A stretch of DNA of 64,000 nt from Verrucomicrobiota bacterium. GTDB lineage: Bacteria > Verrucomicrobiota > Verrucomicrobiia > Opitutales > Opitutaceae. The stretch lies in assembly GCA_019510185.1 (NCBI GenBank), contig JAEKKV010000012.1, positions 62,001 to 126,000 of the forward strand. Direction: 5' to 3'. The notes under the pieces were generated by a model, which worked only from the letters and a program-made list of their open reading frames with translations, ran no database searches and had not been told where the DNA came from. Shown here piece after piece: positions 40,027 to 48,602 of the stretch (the stretch's first letter is position 1; each line of letters starts with the position of its first letter). The translations under genes and the position numbers were made by a program.

Positions 40027-40821
40027 TCAGGAGGAGACGGCCGAGTAGGCGGCGTTGAGCGGGGCGGTTTCGCGGAGGCCGCGGCGAACGGTTTTGGTCA
40101 GATCGGCGACGATCCAGCGGAAGAGCCGGCGGCCTTGGGCGACGGTGGCGCGCGAGGGCGAGCCGGTGACACCGCGGGTGCTGGTGCGGTTGACGGGATG
40201 GGCGAAGACGAGGCCGCGGGTACGGTCGGGATCATCGGCCTTCGCGAGGAGGCGGGGGCGGACGAGCGCGGGCGCGAGCGCGAGCATGAGCGAGGTCTCG
40301 GCGGCGTTGGCGTGCCAGTCGCCGGCATCGGCGCAAAAGACTTTTTTCACCCGTGCGCTGACCTCCGCGGTATTGAGCACGGCGACCATAAAGCCGTCGT
40401 GGCGGCTGCGCAGGATTTCGAGCGCGCAGCGCAGCGGAGCGGCGTTGGTGACATGCGAGTTGATCAGGAAAAGCCGGCGAAAGCCGGCGTGATGCAGCCA
40501 GTCGCCGAGATCGGTAACGAGGGAGATGAGCGTCTGCGGCTGGAGCGAGAGCGTGCCGGGCCAGCGATGTGAATGGCCGAGGGAGCAACCATAGGAAAGC
40601 GGGGGGAGAACGGGCACGCCGGTCGCCGCGGAAACGGCATCGCATACCTGGGTCGCAAGCGAGGTGTCCATGCCCGCGCCCAGATGGGGACCGTGTTGTT
40701 CGGTGGCGCCGCAGGGAAGCATGACGGCGTCCCTGCCAGCGGCGGGCAGCGCGGCGATCTCGGGCCAGGTGAGGTGTTCCCAATGGAGCGCGCGGCGCAC
40801 GGGTTTGCGGAGGGAGGGCAT
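40027..40821 (-). CDS. Creatininase family amidohydrolase
   Basis: A 264-residue protein with the creatininase fold. The metal-binding block [22 protein letters not shown] (about 30-52) carries Glu, His and Asp ligands. Further segments are [16 protein letters not shown], a modified [10 protein letters not shown] where most members have NGHGGN, and [14 protein letters not shown] with a conserved Asp-His and Glu. The family includes creatinine amidohydrolases, formamide hydrolases in riboflavin/F420 synthesis and mycofactocin-related enzymes. Attack on a cyclic or linear guanidino/amide substrate would fit the nitrogen operon. The start at 40821 follows the domain; the frame upstream is open but not protein-like. 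The TIM-barrel gene ends 8 bp upstream. Confidence 0.82.
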   Translation of the reverse strand: MPSLRKPVRRALHWEHLTWPEIAALPAAGRDAVMLPCGATEQHGPHLGAGMDTSLATQVCDAVSAATGVPVLPPLSYGCSLGHSHRWPGTLSLQPQTLISLVTDLGDWLHHAGFRRLFLINSHVTNAAPLRCALEILRSRHDGFMVAVLNTAEVSARVKKVFCADAGDWHANAAETSLMLALAPALVRPRLLAKADDPDRTRGLVFAHPVNRTSTRGVTGSPSRATVAQGRRLFRWIVADLTKTVRRGLRETAPLNAAYSAVSS

Positions 40822-40829
40822 GGACGCGT

Positions 40830-41687
40830 CTAGTTGACCGTGGCGGGCGTGGCGGAAAACTCGGCGAAGGCGGCCCGCTGGCGAAGGGCCATCCAGGTGT
40901 TGATCTCGTCGAGGCTGGCGACCGGTTCGTCGCTGAAAGGCGAGGTGTGCAGGTAGCCGTCCGGGCCGAATTCCGGTGTCATGGTGACGACGTCGTGACC
41001 GGCGCTTTGTTGCGCGGACCAGAGAACGCGCCACCAACGTTCATGGGCTTCGAGGGCGGCGAGGTATTCCGGCGCGGCCGGATGCGGAACCTGCGGGCCC
41101 TGCTCGTAACCGACGCGGGCGTGAATGTGGCCGGTGTGCGCGGCGCATTGCCACAAAATCTCGGGTTCATGGTCGAGCACGAGGCGCTCGCAGACGCAGC
41201 ACCAGTGGGAAAAATCGCAGGTGAGACGGAGTTCCGGCAGCCGCAGCAACAGTTCGCGCGTCGCCCACGGATTGAAGGTCGGCCGGCTCCGATGAGTTTC
41301 AAAACACGCGGTGACGCCGAGTTCCTGGCAGAAATCCAAGGCGCGCCTGAGAAAGGCGAGGGTTTGGTCCAGCGGCCAGCGGTCGCAACCGGCGAGAACG
41401 GTGATAAATTCCGGACGACAGGGAATCGCGGCCTCGGCTTGCAGGCGGAATTCATCGAAGTGTTTTTCCAGCGAGGAATGGCGGGGCACATAATCACCGC
41501 CGGTGACGATCTCTGCGATGAACGGCACCCGGGCGTCGGCCAGCCTGATCGCAAATTCGCGACGGGATGAGGCCTCCGCGGGAACGGGTCCCTCGACGCC
41601 GTCGAACGCGCCGGTGGCAACGTCGCGCAGGGCCGCTGCGAGATCGAAGCCGTTGGTCCAGAGAGAGCGGAACAGTTGGAGGCGCAT
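40830..41687 (-). CDS. TIM-barrel protein of the xylose isomerase-like/AP endonuclease 2 family
   Basis: A 285-residue barrel. Features of the family are visible in order: [78 protein letters not shown] (Glu ligand), [17 protein letters not shown] (Asp and His ligands), and [15 protein letters not shown] (His ligand), then [14 protein letters not shown]. These residues bind a divalent metal in isomerases and epimerases. The double Cys near the metal site (WCCVC) is unusual. Substrate unknown. It lies between the deacetylase-family gene (17 bp) and the creatininase-family gene (8 bp), so it is part of the operon. Confidence 0.78.
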   Translation of the reverse strand: MRLQLFRSLWTNGFDLAAALRDVATGAFDGVEGPVPAEASSRREFAIRLADARVPFIAEIVTGGDYVPRHSSLEKHFDEFRLQAEAAIPCRPEFITVLAGCDRWPLDQTLAFLRRALDFCQELGVTACFETHRSRPTFNPWATRELLLRLPELRLTCDFSHWCCVCERLVLDHEPEILWQCAAHTGHIHARVGYEQGPQVPHPAAPEYLAALEAHERWWRVLWSAQQSAGHDVVTMTPEFGPDGYLHTSPFSDEPVASLDEINTWMALRQRAAFAEFSATPATVN

Positions 41688-41704
41688 CAGCAGATTTTGG
41701 CGGG

Positions 41705-42592
41705 TCAGGCGTTCGCCGGGTGATCGAAGTCGATTTCCCGACGCGCCTCCGGGTGTGTGCGGACGTAGCCTGCGATCTCATGGCCGCGGGCGAACCATAC
41801 GCCGCCCTTCGCCTGCATGCCGGTGATGATGTCTTCGAGCAGTCGTACGCGCGAGGGGCGGCCGCTCAGCCACGGGTGCAGTGTGAGCACGAAGCAACTT
41901 CCGAAATCGTGCATCGCCTCGAATTCGCGCCACCAGAGGTCGTAAACTTTGGCGCAGTTTTCAGGGATGAATCCCCACGCGGGATCGGCGTTGAAGGCGA
42001 ACTGTTCCCAATCTTCGAGCAGCCATTGGCCGGGGATTTCGACCAGGCCGTTGGGATGGGTGTAGGGCACATCGTCGCCCATTTCGCTGGCGCAGTAGTC
42101 CAAAGCGTGACGTCCGAGTAGCGCGGCCGTCCAGGGATTGGTTTCGAACCAAGGCGCGCGATAGCCCGCGGGTCGCCGGCCGGTGAGACGCGTGAGCAGG
42201 TCGAGGCAGCGGACGAGAATGGCCTCCTCCTCGGGTTCGGAAAGGCCGGCGAGTTTTTCATGGAGATAACCGTGCAGGCCGATCTCGTGACCGTGGGCGA
42301 CAATGGCCTCGACCATCCGCGGATGGTTTTCCGCGATGTAACCCGGGATGAAAAACGTCGCGGGGACGCCGAGGTGCTTGAGCAGGTCGAGCAGGCGGGG
42401 CACGCCGATGCGCGGACCGTATTCGCACTGGGACATCAGCGTGCGGCGCTGCGCGAAGGCGGGACTTTCGCTCAACGCGGTGGTTTCGCCGTCCACGTCG
42501 AAGCAAAGCATGGCGGCGCTCCGATGGCCGCCGGGCCATATGAAGCGCGGCGGCGGCATGAAGCGCCCGGGCGCTGGCTCATTCGACTTCAT
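41705..42592 (-). CDS. Polysaccharide deacetylase family protein
   Basis: A 295-residue NodB-type carbohydrate esterase 4 fold. The motif CFDVDGETT carries the catalytic and metal Asp residues. HEIGLHGYLHEKLAG has the two metal His residues, and RAPWFETN is the third motif. A C-terminal region FVLTLHPWLSGRPSRVRLLEDII precedes the end. This subgroup (with SQCEYGPRIGVPRLLDLL) also includes hydrolases acting on cyclic amides such as allantoin, so the name does not fix the substrate. The start at 42592 (MKSNEP) overlaps the ABC ATPase gene by 14 bp, and the extra upstream frame is antisense-like sequence. In a nitrogen operon, an amide substrate is plausible. Confidence 0.82.
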   Translation of the reverse strand: MKSNEPAPGRFMPPPRFIWPGGHRSAAMLCFDVDGETTALSESPAFAQRRTLMSQCEYGPRIGVPRLLDLLKHLGVPATFFIPGYIAENHPRMVEAIVAHGHEIGLHGYLHEKLAGLSEPEEEAILVRCLDLLTRLTGRRPAGYRAPWFETNPWTAALLGRHALDYCASEMGDDVPYTHPNGLVEIPGQWLLEDWEQFAFNADPAWGFIPENCAKVYDLWWREFEAMHDFGSCFVLTLHPWLSGRPSRVRLLEDIITGMQAKGGVWFARGHEIAGYVRTHPEARREIDFDHPANA

Positions 42593-43484
42593 CGCCCGCC
42601 TCCGTGAGCTTGACGACCGGCAGTTTTTCCTCGGCCTCCGCCGCGCCGGGGGCGTGGATGATGTCGTCGAGCCGTTGCTTGAGGGCGAGAAATTCCGGAG
42701 TGAGAAATTGTTCGACGCTGCGCGGGCGCGGCACGGGATTTTCGATGACCTCGATGATGCGCCCGGGATTGGCACCCATCACGATGATGCGGTCGGAGAG
42801 GAAGCAGGCTTCGTCGAGATCGTGGGTGATGAAGAGGATGGTGACGTCGACCTTGCGCCAGATCTGGAGCAGGTAACCCTGCATCTTGCAGCGGGTGAGC
42901 GCGTCGAGCGCGCCGAAGGGTTCATCCATGATCAGGATGCGCGGGTTGTTCGCGAGGGCGCGGGCGATGGCGACGCGTTGCTTCATGCCGCCGCTGAGTT
43001 CGTGCGGGTAGGATTCGGCGAACTTCCCGAGACCGACCATCTCGAGCCACTGGCGCGCCTCGGCATCGGCGGTGGAGCGGTCCATGCCGCCCATTTCGAG
43101 GCCGAACATCACGTTTTCCTTCACGGTGCGCCACGGGAACAGCGTGTAGCCCTGGAACACCATGCCGCGATCGGGCCCCGGGCCGGAGACCGGCTTGCCG
43201 TCGAGGAGGATTCTGCCGGCGGAGGCTTCTTCCAAGCCGGCGACGATGCGGATGAGAGTGGACTTGCCGCAACCGGAGGCGCCGATGATGGAGATGAATT
43301 CACGGCGGTGAATATCGAGGGAGACTCCGTCAAAGACGGTGCGGGCGGCCGGGCCGGAGCCGAAGTGTTTGGCGAGATCCTCGATGCGCAGCACGACGGG
43401 GCGTTCCTTGATCCGTTGGAATCGCGCGGCGACCTCGGGGCGTTGCTGGCGGTAGTCGGGAAGGGCGAGGGAAGAGGCGTTCAT
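42579..43484 (-). CDS. ABC transporter ATP-binding protein (NitT/TauT type)
   Basis: A 301-residue ATPase. Motifs present are Walker A GASGCGKST, Q-loop (MVFQGYTLFPW), signature LSGGMKQR, Walker B RILIMDEPFGALD, and the switch His in ITHD. The family includes SsuB, TauB and NrtD. A C-terminal tail of about 50 residues (after PRPRSVEQFLTPEFLALKQRL) is longer than the basic SsuB fold. It powers uptake with the permease (15 bp upstream) and periplasmic protein. The start at 43484 is chosen by the domain; the deacetylase-family gene overlaps its end by 14 bp. Confidence 0.93.
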   Translation of the reverse strand: MNASSLALPDYRQQRPEVAARFQRIKERPVVLRIEDLAKHFGSGPAARTVFDGVSLDIHRREFISIIGASGCGKSTLIRIVAGLEEASAGRILLDGKPVSGPGPDRGMVFQGYTLFPWRTVKENVMFGLEMGGMDRSTADAEARQWLEMVGLGKFAESYPHELSGGMKQRVAIARALANNPRILIMDEPFGALDALTRCKMQGYLLQIWRKVDVTILFITHDLDEACFLSDRIIVMGANPGRIIEVIENPVPRPRSVEQFLTPEFLALKQRLDDIIHAPGAAEAEEKLPVVKLTEAGDEVE

Positions 43485-43498
43485 GCGAGAGCGGCGTT

Positions 43499-44524
43499 TC
43501 AACCGATACTCATGGGGATGGCCGAGGAAGGAGAGGGCTCGGCGACGGAGGATTTGAGCGCGGAGGCGCGCCGGCGTCGTTTCCACGGGAAGAGGTATTG
43601 ACCGAGCCACGCCAGCGCCATGTCGGTCGAAAAACCGATGATGCCGATCATGGCGATGGCGGCGTACACGTTGTCGAAATTGCGGTAGCGCGCCTGCTGG
43701 TTGATGAAAAACGTGATGCCGGAGGAGGTGCCGACGACCTCGGCGACGATGAGATAGGTCCACGCCCACCCGAGGAGGATGCGCAGGTCGGTGTAGATGT
43801 CGCTGATCGTGGCGGGAATGATGACGCGGCGGACGAGCCGCCAGCCGCGGGCGCCGAGCGTCTGCGCGGCCTCGATGAGGGCGGGATCGACCTTGCGCAC
43901 GGTGTTGCCGATCACGAGGACCTGTTGAAAGAGCGTGCCGATGACGATGATCGCGATTTTCGGCGGATCATCGATGCCGAGGATCGCGACGCAGAGCGCG
44001 CCGAAGGCCGGCGCGGGCAGGTAGCGGAAAAATTCGACGAACGGCTCCTGCAGCTTGGAAAAAAAACGATAACTGCCGCAGAGGATGCCGAGCGGAATGC
44101 CGAAGACCGAGGAGATCACGAAGCCCCAGAAGATGGTGCGGATGCTGTGGCCGAGGCTCTCGTGCAGCCAGGGTTCGTTGGGCAGGCGCGGGGGCGTTTT
44201 GAAGGCGGTGAAGAACGCCCGGGCGACTTTGTGCGGCGCGGGGAGGTAAACCGGATTGACGGGATAACCTGCGGGCGCGACGAGGCCGGCTTGGAGCGCG
44301 GCGGCCTTTTCCTTGGCAAAAACCGCGCGGGGCACGTCCATGCCTTCGATAAAATAATCCACGCCGCCGGGCGCGGTCACGCGCACGAACGGGTGCCAGA
44401 GCCACGGGACATAGCTCACCGCCGACCAGAGCGCCAGCGGGAGAAGAAACGAAAGCACCACCAGCATGAACTGCCGCCGGCGCGGCAGTTCATGTTTCAG
44501 GCCAAGCCAGTCACGGGACGACAT
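43499..44524 (-). CDS. ABC transporter permease (NitT/TauT type)
   Basis: A 341-residue integral membrane permease with at least six predicted helices: about 20-40 (MLVVLSFLLPLALWSAVSY), a large periplasmic loop (60-125), then helices around 130, 165, 185, 245 and 285. The EAA motif (LIEAAQTLGARGWRLVRRVIIPATISDI) is in the cytoplasmic loop and couples to the ATPase. The large first loop (IEGMDVPRAVFAKEKAAALQAG) is longer than in SsuC. Gene order is periplasmic protein, permease, ATPase, tightly spaced. The substrate is inferred to be a small guanidino or ureido compound from the operon only. Confidence 0.9.
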   Translation of the reverse strand: MSSRDWLGLKHELPRRRQFMLVVLSFLLPLALWSAVSYVPWLWHPFVRVTAPGGVDYFIEGMDVPRAVFAKEKAAALQAGLVAPAGYPVNPVYLPAPHKVARAFFTAFKTPPRLPNEPWLHESLGHSIRTIFWGFVISSVFGIPLGILCGSYRFFSKLQEPFVEFFRYLPAPAFGALCVAILGIDDPPKIAIIVIGTLFQQVLVIGNTVRKVDPALIEAAQTLGARGWRLVRRVIIPATISDIYTDLRILLGWAWTYLIVAEVVGTSSGITFFINQQARYRNFDNVYAAIAMIGIIGFSTDMALAWLGQYLFPWKRRRRASALKSSVAEPSPSSAIPMSIG

Positions 44525-44566
44525 GAAGACAGGGGCAAGGGTGGCGCATCGGACGGGCGGGACGGC

Positions 44567-45538
44567 TCAGGGCTTGAGCGAGTTCACGATGCCGGGAGCG
44601 ACATAGCTGTCCGGATTCTGGGACTCGGCGTAGACCTTGTTGTCCAAGTTGAACTGGTTGCCGAGCGTCAGGGAGCCGTAGATGGAGTCGAGGCCGGGGC
44701 CCTTCTTCATGGCGGCCTTGGCCTCCGCGAGCGTGAGGAAATGCGTGCCGGGCAGATTGCTGGCGTATTCGGCGGGGTTGGCGCCGACCTTGGCGGCCAT
44801 GATCTTGGCGGCGTCGTCGCGGGTCTTCGGATCGAGCACGTAATCCACGCACTTGTGGTAGATCTGGACGAACTTGGCCCACTCGTCGTGATGGGCGGCG
44901 AGGCTCGTGGGGTTGACCGCGAGCACGTCGTAGATGAGGCCCTTGGCGTCGGCGCTGGTGAAGAGTTTTTTCGCGCCGGGAACCTGTTTGAGCGCTTGTC
45001 CGGAAATCGGATACCATGCGCCGACGGCGGCGACCTGGCCGGAGCCGAGCGTCTGCGGGGTTTCGTTGGTGGCGGTGTTGACCAGGGTCACGTCGGCTTG
45101 GGTGAGCCCGTTGCGCTTGAGCGCCTCAAGGAGCAGGAGGTGTTCGACGAGGGTGACCTCGATGCCGATTTTCTGACCCTTGAGGTCTTTGATCGAGTTG
45201 ATGCCGGGCTTGCCGACGATCATGTCGCTGCCGTCGCTGTAATCGAGCAGGGTGATGAGCTTGCTCTTGCCGCCGGTCGCGCCGGTGACGAGGGCGTCGG
45301 TGCCGACGATGCAGACGGCGTCGACCTTGCCGGCGGTGTAGGCGTCGATCGACGGCAGGTAGTCGAACCAGGCGAGCTCGATGTCGAGACCGGCGTCCTT
45401 GAACCAGCCTTTTTGCTTGGCGACCTCGAGGACGGTGTAGCCGGGCCAGTCGGAATAGGCGATTTTGAGCGGCGCAGCGGACAGGCCGGAGGAGGCGCAA
45501 ACCGCGAGGAGGATGAGGAGCAGGGGACGTAGGCGCAT
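44567..45538 (-). CDS. ABC transporter substrate-binding protein (NitT/TauT/NMT1 type)
   Basis: A 323-residue periplasmic binding protein with a signal peptide (MRLRPLLLILLAVCASSGLSAAP). It has the typical NMT1 fold: KIAYSDWPGYTVLEVAKQKGWFKDAGLDIELAWF, then GKVDAVCIVGTDALV and a SIKDLKGQKIGIEVTLVEHLLL hinge region. Members bind sulfonates, nitrate, thiamine precursors and, in urea-carboxylase clusters, an unidentified nitrogen compound. It is the first gene of the transporter operon. The GTGTTAC-N14-GTGTTAC repeat lies 12-39 bp upstream of the start at 45538. Confidence 0.92.
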   Translation of the reverse strand: MRLRPLLLILLAVCASSGLSAAPLKIAYSDWPGYTVLEVAKQKGWFKDAGLDIELAWFDYLPSIDAYTAGKVDAVCIVGTDALVTGATGGKSKLITLLDYSDGSDMIVGKPGINSIKDLKGQKIGIEVTLVEHLLLLEALKRNGLTQADVTLVNTATNETPQTLGSGQVAAVGAWYPISGQALKQVPGAKKLFTSADAKGLIYDVLAVNPTSLAAHHDEWAKFVQIYHKCVDYVLDPKTRDDAAKIMAAKVGANPAEYASNLPGTHFLTLAEAKAAMKKGPGLDSIYGSLTLGNQFNLDNKVYAESQNPDSYVAPGIVNSLKP

Positions 45539-45549
45539 GACGGGCAGTT

Positions 45550-45577
45550 GTGTTACGTTTATGGTAAAAAGTGTTAC
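45550..45577 (-). promoter_or_regulatory. GTGTTAC direct-repeat operator of the transporter operon
   Basis: GTGTTAC at 45550-45556 and again at 45571-45577, 21 bp apart, with the same orientation and spacing as at 37978-38005. It lies 12 bp upstream of the substrate-binding protein start. Only the 7-mers are conserved; the 14-bp spacers differ, which argues for a protein-binding site and not a duplicated segment. Confidence 0.7.
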
Positions 45578-45589
45578 CAAGCGTACTTG

Positions 45590-45605
45590 AGCAGGAGCCA
45601 TGCCT
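45590..45605 (-). promoter_or_regulatory. Weak sigma-54-like element upstream of the transporter operon
   Basis: On the minus strand the sequence is AGGCAT-GGCTC-CTGCT, which keeps the GG and GC dinucleotides and their spacing but matches the TGGCAC-N5-TTGCA consensus less well than the element at 38006-38021. Its predicted start would fall beside the direct-repeat operator. The match alone could be chance. Confidence 0.3.
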
Positions 45606-45653
45606 GCGCCTACGGGCGGCTAAATTTAGCCAGCAAAGAATCGGGCGGACGCC

Positions 45654-47267
45654 TCAGGGCTCCAAATAAACGCCCTTGAGCGGATGGAGGTCGAGGAGGT
45701 TGCCGTACCAGCCTTTGACGCAGGGCAGGAGGAGGTCGTTGCGTACGTAAAAATAGATGGGCATAATGGGCATTTCCGCCATGAGGAGATCCTCAGCCTG
45801 GTGGTAGAGGGCGAAACGCCGGGCCGGGTCGAGGGTGCGACGGGCTTGGTCGATAAGGCGGTCGTACTCGGGGTTGGACCAGCCGGTCTGGTTGTTGCCG
45901 TTCCCGGTGGTCATCAGTTCAAGAAAGGTGCTCGGGTCGAGGTAATCGCCGACCCAGCCGTAGCGGGCGATCTGGTAATTCCCCTGGCGCATGGTGTCGT
46001 TCCAGACCTTGGCCTCCTGATTGTAGAGGCCGATGTCGATGCCGAGATTTTTGCGCCACATCTGCTGGAGTGATTCGGCGACGAGGCGATGGCCTTCGGT
46101 GGTGTTGTAGAGAATTTCCAAGCGGGGAAAACCTTGGCCGTCCTTGAAGCCGGCTTCGGCGAGGAGCTGTCGGGCGGCCGCGACGTCCTCATGAAAGGTG
46201 ACGTTGGCGGTGTAGCCGGCGGTGTTGGGCGGAGTGAGGTGGAAGGCGGGAAGCTGGCCGCCTTTGACCACGCGTTCGACGATGGCCTGCCGGTCGATGG
46301 CGAGGGAAAGCGCGCGGCGCACGCGAACGTCGTTGAGCGGGGGCTTGGTGACGTTGAAGCGGTAAAAGTAGGTGGCGAGGTTGGTGTCCTGGTGCAGGAA
46401 ATCGGGGTGCTCTTTTTGGTAGGTCTCGATTTTTTCGGAAGGGATCTGCGCCGTCGCATGGAGCTGGCCGGAACGGAAGGCGGCCTCCTCGGTCGTGGAG
46501 CTTTCGATGGGATAAAAATCGGCCTCCTGCAGGCGCACGGCCTCGCGGTCCCAGTAGGTGGGGCTCTTGGTGAGACGGATGATTTGGTTGGGCTCCCACG
46601 CGGAGAGCACGAAGGCGCCGTTGCCGACATAGTTTCCAGGGCGGGTCCAGAGCGTGCTGCGCTGATCGATCTTGCCGAATTTCTCGATGGTGGCGCGATG
46701 CACCGGATACCAGGCGTTATGATAGACCAGGCTGGGCAGGTAGGGAACGGGGAACGCGAGCGAGAGGACCAGCGTGCGTGCATCCGGGGCCTTCACGCCG
46801 ACCTGCGTAAAATCGGCGAGCTTGCCGGTGTTGAACTCCCGGGCGCCTTGCAGGCTGAAGAGCATGTAGGCGTACTCCGCGGCGAGGCCGGGGGAGAGCA
46901 TGCGCCGGTAGGCGTAAACGAAATCGTCCGCAGTGACGGGATCGCCGTTGGACCAGACGGCGTTGGCACGCAGGTGAAAGGTCCAAGTCAGCCCGTCGGG
47001 TGAAGCTTCCCAGCGTTCGGCTACGCCGGGGACGGGCTGGCAATCCTTCGGCCTACAGGCGGTCAGTCCCTCCATGAGATTCATCACGATTTTGTAGTCC
47101 TCCAGACTGTTGATGATTTGAGGATCGAGATCCGTCGGCTCCGCCATGTTGCCGATATGGATCGTTTGGGTGCGGTTGCCCGCGGCCACACGGGTTTCGC
47201 GCGGACCGCAGCCGGTGAGCAACAAGGCGGCCGTAACGAGGAGGAGCGGAAGACGGAGCGGGATCAT
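45654..47267 (-). CDS. Peptide ABC transporter substrate-binding lipoprotein (OppA/DppA family)
   Basis: A 537-residue lipoprotein. The signal peptide ends in a lipobox LLLTGC with lipidated Cys20. The family 5 extracellular solute-binding domain follows (about 45-500): VMNLMEGLTACRPKDCQPVPGVAERWEASPDGLTWTFHLRANAVWSNGDPVTADDFVYAYRRML, LAIDRQAIVERVVKGG and RYGWVGDYLDPSTFLELM. Closest to the oligopeptide group (OppA-like ordering of motifs). No permease or ATPase genes are next to it, so it is an orphan binding protein. The start at 47267 removes an upstream basic extension. It is separate from the nitrogen transporter operon, which begins at 45538 on the same strand. Confidence 0.9.
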   Translation of the reverse strand: MIPLRLPLLLVTAALLLTGCGPRETRVAAGNRTQTIHIGNMAEPTDLDPQIINSLEDYKIVMNLMEGLTACRPKDCQPVPGVAERWEASPDGLTWTFHLRANAVWSNGDPVTADDFVYAYRRMLSPGLAAEYAYMLFSLQGAREFNTGKLADFTQVGVKAPDARTLVLSLAFPVPYLPSLVYHNAWYPVHRATIEKFGKIDQRSTLWTRPGNYVGNGAFVLSAWEPNQIIRLTKSPTYWDREAVRLQEADFYPIESSTTEEAAFRSGQLHATAQIPSEKIETYQKEHPDFLHQDTNLATYFYRFNVTKPPLNDVRVRRALSLAIDRQAIVERVVKGGQLPAFHLTPPNTAGYTANVTFHEDVAAARQLLAEAGFKDGQGFPRLEILYNTTEGHRLVAESLQQMWRKNLGIDIGLYNQEAKVWNDTMRQGNYQIARYGWVGDYLDPSTFLELMTTGNGNNQTGWSNPEYDRLIDQARRTLDPARRFALYHQAEDLLMAEMPIMPIYFYVRNDLLLPCVKGWYGNLLDLHPLKGVYLEP

Positions 47268-47285
47268 GGGAGGAAGGGAGACATT

Positions 47286-47316
47286 AAAAAAGCCACGCGG
47301 TTGAGGCATGGCTTTT
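47286..47316. terminator. Bidirectional-looking terminator between the coiled-coil gene and the OppA-like gene
   Basis: AAAAGCCACGC, a short loop, and GCATGGCTTTT pair into a stem flanked by A and T runs, so it can act on either strand. For the minus-strand coiled-coil gene ending at 47344 it is placed as a Rho-independent terminator, upstream of the OppA-like gene start. Confidence 0.75.
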
Positions 47317-47343
47317 GAAAAAGGAAAACAGGGCGGGCGCCGG

Positions 47344-48171
47344 TTATTTTTTGGGGCTGGCCGCTTGGATTTCGTCGAGGCGCTTCTGAATCTCATTCAT
47401 CCGAGTGACGAGCTCCTGCTCCTTCTTCTGGCGTTCGTTGCTGTTGATGATGCTGAAGTGCGAGGCGTCCCGGAGAACGTTGGCGGGCAGGGAAAAGATG
47501 CGCGTGAGCACGCCTTGATCCTTGAAGCTGCCCAGATAAAGCGCGGCGAGTTCGTGGGAGAGGGCGAGCGACTCTTGGGCGACGGCTTGGGACTCGCCGA
47601 GGTTGTTGTTGAGCACCTGATTCTTCGCGAGTTCGGCGGTGAGCACGGAGCCGACCTGATCGGTGATCTTCTGGCTGTAGGTGGCGAGGGATTCGCGGGT
47701 GAGATTCTGGTCCTTGGCGATGTCGGCGAGGATCGGCTGGATCTTGTCGGAGAGGCGCGAGGAGACTTTGTCGACCTGCTCGTTCTGGAGGCGCTCGGCT
47801 TCCTCCGGGGTCTTGGGCAACGGATTGAACGGCTGGATTTTTTGGGCGATGGCGGAGGCGAGCTGGTCGACCTTGGCGGCGTTGGCCTTGGCGAACTCCT
47901 CGTCATTCATGAACGCATCGGCGGAGCGCTTCTGGATCGCGTCCTTGAGGAGCGTGTTGACGGCCTCGATCTGGCGGCGCGTCTGCTCGGCGGAAGCCTG
48001 GAGCTCCGCGGCGTGCTGCTCCTTTAACTCGGTGAGCTCGCGTTGCTGGGACGCATTGAGATCGGGGATAACCTTGAAATTAACATAGAGGGCGTACCCT
48101 CCGAGAAGCAGACCGACGAGGAGAACGGTCGCGAGCACCGTGGGGAGTTGTTCCTTAAGTTTGGGCCACAT
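47344..48171 (-). CDS. Membrane-anchored coiled-coil protein of unknown function
   Basis: A 275-residue protein: one transmembrane helix near the N-terminus (about 11-32, VLATVLLVGLLLGGYALYVNF) followed by long alpha-helical, charged sequence. Coiled-coil segments are at about 42-100 (LNASQQRELTELKEQHAAELQASAEQTRRQIEAVNTLL) and 225-275 (NSNERQKKEQELVTRMNEIQKRLDEIQ). The central part (KVSSRLSDKIQPILADIAKDQNLTRE) is helical too. I do not recognise a family. It could be a structural or tethering protein. The start at 48171 (MWPKLKEQL) is preferred over 48195. Confidence 0.75.
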   Translation of the reverse strand: MWPKLKEQLPTVLATVLLVGLLLGGYALYVNFKVIPDLNASQQRELTELKEQHAAELQASAEQTRRQIEAVNTLLKDAIQKRSADAFMNDEEFAKANAAKVDQLASAIAQKIQPFNPLPKTPEEAERLQNEQVDKVSSRLSDKIQPILADIAKDQNLTRESLATYSQKITDQVGSVLTAELAKNQVLNNNLGESQAVAQESLALSHELAALYLGSFKDQGVLTRIFSLPANVLRDASHFSIINSNERQKKEQELVTRMNEIQKRLDEIQAASPKK

Positions 48172-48278
48172 GACGAGGTTGGGTGATGGGGCCAAGCTAG
48201 AATGATGCCGGACAAAAGCAACGCCACGAAGTCCGCTTTGCGATTGTTTTTCGTCCGCTCCTGCGCACGGTTCGGCTC

Positions 48279-48602
48279 ATGAGCTTGAATCGCGCCGAGC
48301 AGATGGTGTTCGATTATGTGCAGCAGCACCCGGACGAGAAACGTCATTGGCAGGACAAGGTCCGCGCGATTTCGGCCCGGGCGGCGGATCCGCATGCGGC
48401 GGCGGGCGAACTGGAGGCGGAGTTGTGGCGGTATTTTAAGGAACGTTCGGAAGTCGCGTCCCCGTTCAAGGAAGTCGCGCAACGCGAAGGACTCCGGAAA
48501 ACCAGCCTGCGCAATCTGGCGGAATACCTTCTGCGGCTCTGGGCGCCGGCGCAGGCGAAGAAGAAAAGTGCAGATGGCGCATCCTTGCGTCCTTACGCAT
48601 AA
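48279..48602 (+). CDS. Conserved-type hypothetical protein, 107 aa
   Basis: A 107-residue mostly helical protein without signal peptide or membrane segment (MSLNRAEQMVFDYVQQHPDEKRHWQDKVRAIS...). A middle acidic helix (AAAGELEAELWRYFKERSEV) and a basic helix (REGLRKTSLRNLAEYLLRLW) follow. The amino-acid composition and start context look genuine. I recall similar short proteins in this phylum but cannot assign a name. It is divergent from the coiled-coil gene (about 107 bp apart), with a terminator-like hairpin at 48753-48788 downstream. Confidence 0.6.
   Translation: MSLNRAEQMVFDYVQQHPDEKRHWQDKVRAISARAADPHAAAGELEAELWRYFKERSEVASPFKEVAQREGLRKTSLRNLAEYLLRLWAPAQAKKKSADGASLRPYA

Noticed and set aside
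45618..45631. 14-bp palindrome GGCTAAATTTAGCC as operator
   Set aside because: It is symmetrical, but lies farther from the transporter start than the direct repeat and has no second copy in the window.
45540..45653. Guanidine riboswitch in front of the transporter operon
   Set aside because: None of the conserved guanidine aptamer motifs that I know could be recognised; the visible structure is a direct repeat instead.
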